From NCBI RefSeq assembly GCF_011752815.1, contig NZ_VWWV01000001.1, positions 1,302,001 through 1,366,000 on the forward strand: DNA of 64,000 nt. Direction: 5' to 3'. The notes under the pieces were generated by a model. It had not been told where the DNA came from, made no database searches, and was given only the letters and a program-made list of their open reading frames with translations. The translations under genes and the position numbers were made by a program. Shown in pieces: positions 58,192 to 64,000 of the stretch (the first letter of the stretch is position 1; the number at the start of each line of letters is the position of its first letter). The DNA comes from Enterobacter sp. Cy-643. GTDB lineage: Bacteria; Pseudomonadota; Gammaproteobacteria; Enterobacterales; Enterobacteriaceae.

Positions 58192-59058
58192 TCAGAGTTT
58201 GTCGTAAAGCCGGATGACGCTGGTCATGTTACTTTCGGCCAGTCCCTCATCAATGGCGTGTAAAAATACTCCACGAGCGGCGTCAATCATGGGGGCAAGC
58301 TGCGAGGATCCCATCTCTTGTAGCGTGTAGCCCAGATCCTTCTCGATAAGTTCTACCGGGAACTGGGGCGCAAAATTCTCGCTCAGCATGCTGCCTGAAA
58401 GGTAGCCGGCGACGGCGGGCCACACTGACGTCCCGGCCATGGCCGACAGTACCCGGTTGGCATCCGCGCCGCTGCGCTTCAGAAAGCCAATAATCTCCGC
58501 CAGGCCGGTCACCTGTACCGCCATTAAGGCGTTGGTGGCGAGTTTTGCCAGCGTCCCTTCACCCAGCTCACCGACGTGATGGAAAGCCGACCCCATTGCT
58601 TTTAAAACCGGCAGGCAGCGCTCAACCACAAACGGATCTCCCCCTAGCAGGTAGGCGAGCTGGCCTGAGTCCACCTGCACGCGTGAGCCGGAGACGGGGG
58701 CTTCCAAAAAAGCAATGTCATGCCGCTGCATTTGCGAGCCGAGTGTTTTCACCCAGCCCGGCGTCAGCGTAGAGCTTTCAATGGCCACCGCAGCAGCGGC
58801 CATGCCGGACAGAGCACCCTGCTCCTCATCCAGCCAGATCCGGCGAGAGGCGGCGTCGTCACGCACCATGGCGATGACAAACTCCGCATCGGCCACCGCG
58901 GATTTTGGCGTGGGTGCCACCGTAGCGCCCTGGCTGGCTAAGGCTTCTGTTGCCTGACCGGTACGGTTCCATACCGTGACGGAATGTCCTGCCGTCAGCA
59001 GCCGAGTTGCCATCCGGGAGCCCATCGCCCCCAGGCCAAGAACGGTAATATTGCTCAT
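58192..59058 (-). CDS. NAD(P)-dependent 3-hydroxyisobutyrate-dehydrogenase-family enzyme
   Basis: The 288-aa product has the beta-hydroxyacid dehydrogenase layout: NITVLGLGAMGSRMATRLLTAGHSVTVWNRT at the N-terminus, the substrate motif LEAPVSGSRVQVDSGQLAYL and the catalytic Lys in GTLAKLATNALMAVQV. It is probably an imine or beta-hydroxyacid reductase; the substrate is unknown. AAGGAG precedes the ATG at 59058. It lies 10 bases after the MFS gene on the same strand, so the two are co-transcribed, with a divergent LysR gene upstream. Confidence 0.88.
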   Translation of the reverse strand: MSNITVLGLGAMGSRMATRLLTAGHSVTVWNRTGQATEALASQGATVAPTPKSAVADAEFVIAMVRDDAASRRIWLDEEQGALSGMAAAAVAIESSTLTPGWVKTLGSQMQRHDIAFLEAPVSGSRVQVDSGQLAYLLGGDPFVVERCLPVLKAMGSAFHHVGELGEGTLAKLATNALMAVQVTGLAEIIGFLKRSGADANRVLSAMAGTSVWPAVAGYLSGSMLSENFAPQFPVELIEKDLGYTLQEMGSSQLAPMIDAARGVFLHAIDEGLAESNMTSVIRLYDKL

Positions 59059-59068
59059 AATGACTCCT

Positions 59069-60304
59069 TTAAATTGTCGGGGACGGATTTGTGCTGCGGC
59101 GGGATTTGCTTTCACGGGTCACTATCACCGCCAGCAGACCGGCCAGCGCAAAAGCGGCGGCCACGTAGGGAATAGGGCGAGGCCCGGTCAGGTTTATCAG
59201 CACGCCGCCAATCAGGGAGCCTAAGCCAATTGCCGCGTTAAACACCGACACGTTGACCGAGGTAGCCGCATCCGCGCCGCCCTCCATGCGAGACGCTTCC
59301 CTGAACACCAGGGTTTGCAGCAGCACCGGCAGCGCGCCGTAGGCCGCCCCCCATAGCGCGATGGCCGTAAAGATCGATGCGTGGCTTACGGCGGCTACGT
59401 TCAGACAGGCAAGGCTTGCGGCAAACAATGCGGCCACAATCCCCAGACTTGTGCGCGGAGCGCGAGCGGCAAAAGGTCCCACGGCAAAATTAGTCACCAC
59501 GCCCGCGGCACCATACGCCAGCAGCAACATGCTAATTTGCCCGCTGCTTTGGCCGGCAACGTGTTCGAGAAAAGGCGTGATATAGGTGTAAGCCAGGAAA
59601 TTACCGGAGACGACCAGCGCGGTGATGCCAAAAATGGCCAGCAATGCGCCGTTTTTAAACACGGCTGAAATCGCTCCGCGCTTAGCGGACCGGGCGATCC
59701 TCACCGCCGGAACGGACCAGACAATGAGCGTGAAAACGGCCAGGCAAAGGAAGCAAAGCGCGGCAAAAACCGCCCGCCAGCCGTAAAAGTCTCCCAGCAT
59801 GGTGCCCGCAGGTACGCCGAGTACCGTGGCCAGAGAAACGCCGCCAAACACAATGGACGTCGCCCGCACGGCGTTACGTGACGCCACCAGATGCACGGCG
59901 GTCACCACCGCCGTCGACCAGAACACCCCGATAGCGGCAGCCACCAGGATACGGCCTACAAAGACCACAAAATAGTCCGACGCCAGCCAGGTAATCAGGT
60001 TGCCCGCAAAGCAGGCGGCCAGCAGGCCAGACATGAGCGCTTTGCGATTAATGTGCCCCAGCAGTCCGGTCAGCGGGGCGGCGGTGAGCGCCACCATAAA
60101 AGCAAAAATAGTGACCAGATAACCCGCCACGCCGAGAGAAACGTTCAGCCCGGAGGCCATACCCGGCAGCACGCCGACCGGCATCAGTTCGGTACTGACA
60201 AAAGTGAAACAGCCCAGGCTCAGCGCCAGCACCGCCGCGATGCTGCGGGCGCGGGAAACGTGTGCGCCCTGCGGCGCAGCGATATGTGTACTGCTTGAAT
60301 GCAT
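59069..60304 (-). CDS. MFS efflux transporter (DHA1, YdhP/AraJ-like)
   Basis: The 411-aa product has 12 membrane helices. Typical blocks are LALSLGCFTFVSTELMPVGVLPGMA in helix 1, PLTGLLGHINRKALMSGLL in loop 2-3, RILVAAAIGVFWSTAV, and PAGTMLGDFYGWRAVFAALC (motif C region of drug/proton antiporters). It likely exports a drug, sugar or arabinose-like compound. The first ~18 residues form a cytoplasmic leader. It heads a two-gene unit with the dehydrogenase and is divergent from a LysR regulator 110 bases away. Confidence 0.9.
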   Translation of the reverse strand: MHSSSTHIAAPQGAHVSRARSIAAVLALSLGCFTFVSTELMPVGVLPGMASGLNVSLGVAGYLVTIFAFMVALTAAPLTGLLGHINRKALMSGLLAACFAGNLITWLASDYFVVFVGRILVAAAIGVFWSTAVVTAVHLVASRNAVRATSIVFGGVSLATVLGVPAGTMLGDFYGWRAVFAALCFLCLAVFTLIVWSVPAVRIARSAKRGAISAVFKNGALLAIFGITALVVSGNFLAYTYITPFLEHVAGQSSGQISMLLLAYGAAGVVTNFAVGPFAARAPRTSLGIVAALFAASLACLNVAAVSHASIFTAIALWGAAYGALPVLLQTLVFREASRMEGGADAATSVNVSVFNAAIGLGSLIGGVLINLTGPRPIPYVAAAFALAGLLAVIVTRESKSRRSTNPSPTI

Positions 60305-60414
60305 AAAACCATCCTGAAAATGTGAACAGGTCGAGATGACGAGGAAATTGTGGCGTCGTGCAGCTCAGAATGCGATAGCATGAAAGGCATATCACTTATG
60401 ACTGAGAGTCAATA

Positions 60415-61323
60415 ATGAGAGCATTAAGTTCGCAATTGCTGGAAGGCGTGGACGTGATGGCTGCGGTAGTGGATACGCTAAGCTTTGGCGCGGCCGCCGA
60501 AATGCTCGATATGTCACAGTCGGGCGTCAGCCGGGCGATTGCTCGCCTGGAAAAGCGGCTTTGCATCCGCGTTTTTGACCGAACCACGCGTTCAGTGCGG
60601 CTGACCGATGAGGGGCGGGCGTTCTACGAGCAGGTTATGCCGCTGATTGCCGCGCTGGCCGAAGTCACCGGCGGCGCGGCAGGGGACGGGCAAACCCTGC
60701 GCGGAAAGCTGCGAATAAACGTTGATCCGCTGTTTGCCAGCCAGGTTCTAGGGCCACGCCTCGGCGCGTTTATGGATAAACACCCTGAGCTTGAAATCGA
60801 GCTGCGCAGCCGGGATGAACTGGGGGATCTTATTTCTGATGGCTTCGATCTGGCGCTGCGTTTTGGCCATCCTCAGTCCTCGTCGCTGATAGCCAGAAAG
60901 CTGTTCGACACGCGCGTATTTGCTATGGCATCCCCTGAATATTTACATCGCTTCGGGCAACCGAAAACGCCGCCGGAGCTTGAGGGGGAGCCGCACCGCT
61001 GCATATTGTTCCGCGAACCGCTGACGGGAAAACCTTTTGCCTGGGAGTTTCACCGGGGGAAGAAAAAGCAGACGATCCAGCCCGGAGGCATGTTAACGGT
61101 TAACGATGCGGAAACCGCGTTCAGCACCTGTCTTGCAGGGCTGGGCGTAGCTCAGATCTTCGAACTTGGCAGCGAGGAATACGTGGCTTCCGGGCGGCTG
61201 GTGCCGCTGTTTCCCGAATGGTCAGATCACCGTTTCCCGCTCTATGCGTATTATCCGTCCCGGCATCATGTGCCGGCGAAAACCCGGACGTTACTGGATT
61301 TTGTGAGCGGGTTGGTAGATTAA
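60415..61323 (+). CDS. LysR-family transcriptional regulator
   Basis: The 302-aa product has a winged helix (VDTLSFGAAAEMLDMSQSGVSRAIARLEKRLCIRVFDRTTRSVRLTDEG in blocks, residues ~18-66) and a LysR effector domain (~95-300; LRINVDPLFASQVLGPRL, VNDAETAFSTCLAGLGVAQIFE). It belongs to the CrgA/DmlR-type branch. Its divergent position to the MFS-dehydrogenase pair suggests that it controls them. A start at 60415 keeps the usual short leader before the helix-turn-helix. Confidence 0.9.
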   Translation: MRALSSQLLEGVDVMAAVVDTLSFGAAAEMLDMSQSGVSRAIARLEKRLCIRVFDRTTRSVRLTDEGRAFYEQVMPLIAALAEVTGGAAGDGQTLRGKLRINVDPLFASQVLGPRLGAFMDKHPELEIELRSRDELGDLISDGFDLALRFGHPQSSSLIARKLFDTRVFAMASPEYLHRFGQPKTPPELEGEPHRCILFREPLTGKPFAWEFHRGKKKQTIQPGGMLTVNDAETAFSTCLAGLGVAQIFELGSEEYVASGRLVPLFPEWSDHRFPLYAYYPSRHHVPAKTRTLLDFVSGLVD

Positions 61324-61372
61324 CGTTCTCAGGCAAAACTGAAATAGATATTTCGTCGGAAAGGAAGTGCAT

Positions 61373-61921
61373 ATGCAAATACCAGAACTCCATACAGAAC
61401 GCTTGCTGTTAAAGCCATTAGCCGCCGAAGATGCCTCACAGATTCAGGTGCTTTATCCACGGTGGGAGATCGTTCGCTATATGGTCTCCTCAGTACCCTG
61501 GCCCTATCCGGATAACGGGGCTGAAAATTACGTCAATAACGTTGCCCTGCCTGATATGGAAAAAGGGATTGCCTGGATCTGGACTATCAGACACCGTCAG
61601 ACCCCTGACGAACTTATGGGTTTAGTCTGCCTTTACGACGTTGAGGATAATAACCGTGGATTTTGGCTAGCGCAGGAATATCAGGGGCAGGGTTTTATGC
61701 GTGAGGCCAGTAATGCCGCGACGGATTACTGGTTTAATACATTAAATAAGACAGTATTGCGTGCGCCGAAAGCGGCTCTCAATAGCCGTTCCAGACGTAT
61801 TTCAGACAGTAGCGGCATGCGGCTTATCAGGACTGAAAAGAAAGAGTATGTCAGCGGCCTGCTGGATTCCGAACTCTGGGAAATCACGCGCGACGAATGG
61901 AACGCTCGTCAGGTTGACTAA
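61373..61921 (+). CDS. GNAT-family N-acetyltransferase
   Basis: The 182-aa product has the RimJ/RimL-type GNAT fold: PELHTERLLLKPLAAEDASQI, MGLVCLYDVEDNNRGFWLAQEYQGQGFMREASNAATDYWF (acetyl-CoA motif Q-x-x-G-x-M) and ALNSRSRRISDSSGM near the C-terminus. Target unknown. ATG 61373 has AAGGAAG five bases upstream and is preferred over the GTG at 61367. It follows the LysR gene by 49 bases and stands alone. Confidence 0.88.
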   Translation: MQIPELHTERLLLKPLAAEDASQIQVLYPRWEIVRYMVSSVPWPYPDNGAENYVNNVALPDMEKGIAWIWTIRHRQTPDELMGLVCLYDVEDNNRGFWLAQEYQGQGFMREASNAATDYWFNTLNKTVLRAPKAALNSRSRRISDSSGMRLIRTEKKEYVSGLLDSELWEITRDEWNARQVD

Positions 61922-61976
61922 TGCAAGTTACGAAATGTCTGCTCTTCGCTCATTTCGGTTTTATCCCAGCAAGGCT

Positions 61977-62000
61977 GTCCGCTTTGTGCCAAATGCGGAC
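61977..62000. repeat. Small inverted repeat upstream of the nuclease gene
   Basis: GTCCGC-TTTG (61977-61986) pairs with CAAA-T-GCGGAC (61990-62000) around a 3-base loop with one bulge. It lies in the 173-base gap before the Nuc-like gene. There is no T-run, so a dispersed repeat is as likely as a terminator. Confidence 0.35.
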
Positions 62001-62094
62001 GTCAGGAGTATTATTGATGTCCTTATTCCTGCAGCAGTAGACCCGGTAATGAGGACTCCTGAACGTTATCGAAGACTCATTGGGAACAGCCGCT

Positions 62095-62616
62095 ATGAAA
62101 CAATTGGCCTTTTTACTGCTCATTATTACTGGTTCAGCTTCTGCAGCCCCTTCAATAGAGGTGGGATTTTCTCCGGAAGGTAGTGCACAACAGCTTGTAC
62201 TAAATACCATCAATTCAGCGCACTCCTCTATCGAGATGGTTGCATATGCATTTCAGGCCCACGATATTGCTGCTGCACTGGATGCAGCCCAACAACGAGG
62301 CGTTAGAGTACAAGTCGTTATCGATAAACGTCGAAATAAAGGCAGTACATCACTGGCGGCAATGCGCGACATTACTCGCCATGGAGTGGAGCTGCGCATT
62401 GATGGGCATTACCATATTCAGCACGATAAGATGATGATTGTTGATGGCTCAACTGTAGAAACAGGTTCATTTAATTATGCAAAATCAGCAGAGTACGATA
62501 ACAGCGAGAATGTCATCGTTATGAAAAACATGCCCCACATCGTGTCTCAGTATCAGGAACATTTTGCTTCCCGGTGGGCAATATCTGAACCCTTCGAACT
62601 TAAAACACAGGGTTAG
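62095..62616 (+). CDS. Phospholipase-D-fold endonuclease, Nuc-like
   Basis: The 173-aa product has a signal peptide (MKQLAFLLLIITGSASA-AP) and a single PLD catalytic motif H-x-K-x4-D (HDKMMIVDGS, ~residue 109), followed by ETGSFNYAKSAEYDNSEN. The length and pattern (VGFSPEGSAQQLVLNTINSA, VQVVIDKRRNKGSTSLAAMR) match Nuc of plasmid pKM101, a periplasmic nonspecific nuclease that works as a dimer with one motif per subunit. The start at 62095 gives the signal peptide. Neighbours give no function; the family is often carried on conjugative plasmids, so transfer is possible. Confidence 0.88.
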   Translation: MKQLAFLLLIITGSASAAPSIEVGFSPEGSAQQLVLNTINSAHSSIEMVAYAFQAHDIAAALDAAQQRGVRVQVVIDKRRNKGSTSLAAMRDITRHGVELRIDGHYHIQHDKMMIVDGSTVETGSFNYAKSAEYDNSENVIVMKNMPHIVSQYQEHFASRWAISEPFELKTQG

Positions 62617-62718
62617 TCACTCTTCACTTTAGCGGCCTTTAACGTCAGTATCTCGCTCAAAGCAGCCGGGTAATTTTTGCCTAAACAATAGGCTTAACGA
62701 GGAATGGGCCACCTCCTG

Positions 62719-62979
62719 TTAGTGCTCAACAATCCACAAAAGCGACACCACCGGCAGGGCGAAAATAACGACAAAAATGGTCAGTTCTTCGCCCCAGCCA
62801 TAGCCTACTTTAATGACGCCGATCAGCATATTTACCGCCGCAATCAGGCACCACAGTACCGCAAAGCCTCGGGCGATAATCGCCTGAGCCGGCGGGTAGT
62901 CCGGGGTAAACAGACGGATAAGCAGGTAACAGCCGCTGGCGAGCAAAAAGCCGCTCAGCAGAAATAACAACGTTCGCAT
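62719..62979 (-). CDS. Small integral membrane protein
   Basis: The 86-aa product has three likely membrane helices (~2-22, ~35-55 and ~64-83; MRTLLFLLSGFLLASGCYLLIRL, GFAVLWCLIAAVNMLIGVIKVGYGW, ELTIFVVIFALPVVSLLWI). The W-G-x-x-x-N-M-x-x-G pattern is of the type seen in small enterobacterial inner-membrane proteins of unknown function. It lies downstream of the SDR gene on the same strand, with a hairpin between. Confidence 0.78.
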   Translation of the reverse strand: MRTLLFLLSGFLLASGCYLLIRLFTPDYPPAQAIIARGFAVLWCLIAAVNMLIGVIKVGYGWGEELTIFVVIFALPVVSLLWIVEH

Positions 62980-62998
62980 AAAACACTCCAGGAAATGG

Positions 62999-63031
62999 CC
63001 TGCGGCTTAACTTTGCAAGATAAGCCGCAGG
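62999..63031 (-). terminator. Hairpin after the SDR gene
   Basis: CCTGCGGCTTA (62999-63009) and TAAGCCGCAGG (63021-63031) form a perfect 11-bp stem with an 11-base loop, 8 bases after the SDR stop codon. T-run is weak. Confidence 0.5.
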
Positions 63032-63039
63032 CGGGGGAT

Positions 63040-63936
63040 TTACTGCCGGGGAGTCAGCAGGTCGCCTAAACCAATACGCTGCAAAAACGCCTTGCGGATA
63101 CGGTCGGCCACGGCGTTGACCACTTCGGCCCCGTCGTCAGAGGGATCAACGTGCACGCGGAACGGGCGTTTGCCATACGGGGCATTCACAATATCCACCA
63201 TCGCCGCCGCCACGTCGGCAACGTCGGCATCCTCTGGCTCACAGGCGGCCAGGCCTTTCAGGGCTTCATCTTCCAGTCCAGCGGTTGGGCCTGTCTGGGT
63301 CCAGGCCCGCTCACGTTCGCTGTCCGCGGGCTTACCGGAGTGCAGGAAATGGTTGGTGCCTTTGGTAAAAGCCCCCGGCACCAGAATCGAGCTTTCAATG
63401 CCCCAGCGGCTCAGTTCGGCGGCATAGCTGACGGCCACGGCGTCCATTGCGGCTTTGGCGGCAAAATAAGGTGCCAGATAAGGCGGAGTGCCGCCCCGAG
63501 TGCTGCTGCTGCCGACCCACAGCACCAGGCCTTTTCTCTGCTGACGCAGATAAGGCAGCGCCGCCCGGTTAACCCGCTGGGTGCCCAGCACGTTAATGTC
63601 GAAGAGCTGGCTGAACTGCTCCGGCAGAAATGCCTCGGCGGGGCCGAAGGACATATGCCCGGCATTGTGCACCACGACGTCCAGCCGGCCTTGCTCCGCG
63701 ATGATGTGCGCGACTGCCGCCTCCGCAGAAGCCTCGGACTGCACGTCCAGCTCGATGGCGCGAAGATCCACGCCGTGTTGCCGCGAATACTCTCGCAGGC
63801 TTTCAACCTGGGGAGCATTGCGAGCTGAAATATCGCGCATACTGGCGTAAACGGTGTGCCCGGCATGGGCGAGGGCGCGCGCGGATAAGGCACCAAAGCC
63901 GCTGGATGCGCCGGTTATCAGTATGATTTGCTGCAT
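63040..63936 (-). CDS. Short-chain dehydrogenase/reductase
   Basis: The 298-aa product is a classical SDR: the cofactor motif ITGASSGFGALSARALAHAG, VVHNAGHMSFGP, catalytic Ser in LVLWVGSSSTRGG and Y-x-x-x-K in PYFAAKAAMD. A long C-terminal part follows (~200-298; VHVDPSDDGAEVVNAVADRIRKAFL). Arg near the end of strand 2 (ASMRD) suggests NADPH. Substrate unknown. AGGAGAC precedes the ATG at 63936. The upstream neighbour on the same strand, 25 bases away, is the end of another SDR gene, so the two form an operon. Confidence 0.9.
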   Translation of the reverse strand: MQQIILITGASSGFGALSARALAHAGHTVYASMRDISARNAPQVESLREYSRQHGVDLRAIELDVQSEASAEAAVAHIIAEQGRLDVVVHNAGHMSFGPAEAFLPEQFSQLFDINVLGTQRVNRAALPYLRQQRKGLVLWVGSSSTRGGTPPYLAPYFAAKAAMDAVAVSYAAELSRWGIESSILVPGAFTKGTNHFLHSGKPADSERERAWTQTGPTAGLEDEALKGLAACEPEDADVADVAAAMVDIVNAPYGKRPFRVHVDPSDDGAEVVNAVADRIRKAFLQRIGLGDLLTPRQ

Positions 63937-63961
63937 GTTTGTCTCCTGTTGGTCGCCAGTC

Positions 63962-64000
63962 TTATGCAAAGCCGCCGTTAACGCGGATAACCTGAGAATT
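63962..64000 (-). CDS. C-terminal end of another SDR gene (cut by window edge)
   Basis: The last 12 codons read NSQVIRVNGGFA followed by TAA at 63962-63964. S/G-Q-x-I-x-V-x-G-G-x-A is the usual C-terminus of FabG-like short-chain dehydrogenases. The remainder lies beyond the window. Its stop is 25 bases before the next SDR start on the same strand. Confidence 0.7.
   Translation of the reverse strand, partial: NSQVIRVNGGFA

Overview
The window looks like chromosomal DNA of an Enterobacteriaceae species (Enterobacter, Cedecea or Kosakonia-like; the genus cannot be fixed by eye). The coding sequence is GC-rich and dense. Many genes read as close E. coli or Klebsiella orthologues: yncD, ansP, kdgT-kduID, lacI-lacZ, betT-betIBA, pptA, tyrP, maeA and scrKYAB-scrR. 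No rRNA, tRNA, CRISPR array or intact prophage was seen.

1-4.1 kb: the 5' end of yncD and the ansP gene flank a fasciclin gene, an ECF sigma factor and an RskA-like anti-sigma factor. This trio sits where E. coli has yncE. 4.2-15.3 kb: two efflux systems lie head to tail. The first is an RND adaptor and pump co-transcribed with a CusRS-like two-component system behind a CusR-type box. The second is a MacA/MacB-like transporter with its own NodT-type outer-membrane lipoprotein. 15.4-17.3 kb: an EamA-type permease gene has lost its middle. In its place is AT-rich DNA with relics of a Tn3-like transposase and a serine resolvase, plus a polymorphic-toxin-like gene knocked out of frame in two poly-A tracts.

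17.3-22.2 kb: hexuronate/2-keto-3-deoxygluconate use (YhcH-like protein, IclR regulator with three direct-repeat sites, kdgT, kduI, kduD). 22.2-26.5 kb: lacZ and lacI with conserved CRP site, promoter and operator, but no lacY. 26.5-30.2 kb: GST, arylamine N-acetyltransferase, an HD-domain protein and a divergent GlxA-type regulator sharing a 33-bp inverted repeat. 30.2-36.4 kb: choline uptake and oxidation to glycine betaine.

37-44 kb: an iron-uptake patch with a TonB receptor behind a Fur-like box and two related substrate-binding proteins, interrupted by tyrP, with no ABC permease in view. 44-47.7 kb: an oxidoreductase/LysR divergent pair and maeA. 47.9-54.4 kb: the full scr sucrose regulon with ScrR-type operators. 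54.5-64 kb: accessory enzymes, a second Cus/Hpr-like two-component system downstream of a periplasmic hydrolase gene, a LysR-controlled MFS/dehydrogenase pair, a Nuc-type phospholipase-D-fold nuclease, and two SDR genes of which the last is cut by the window end.
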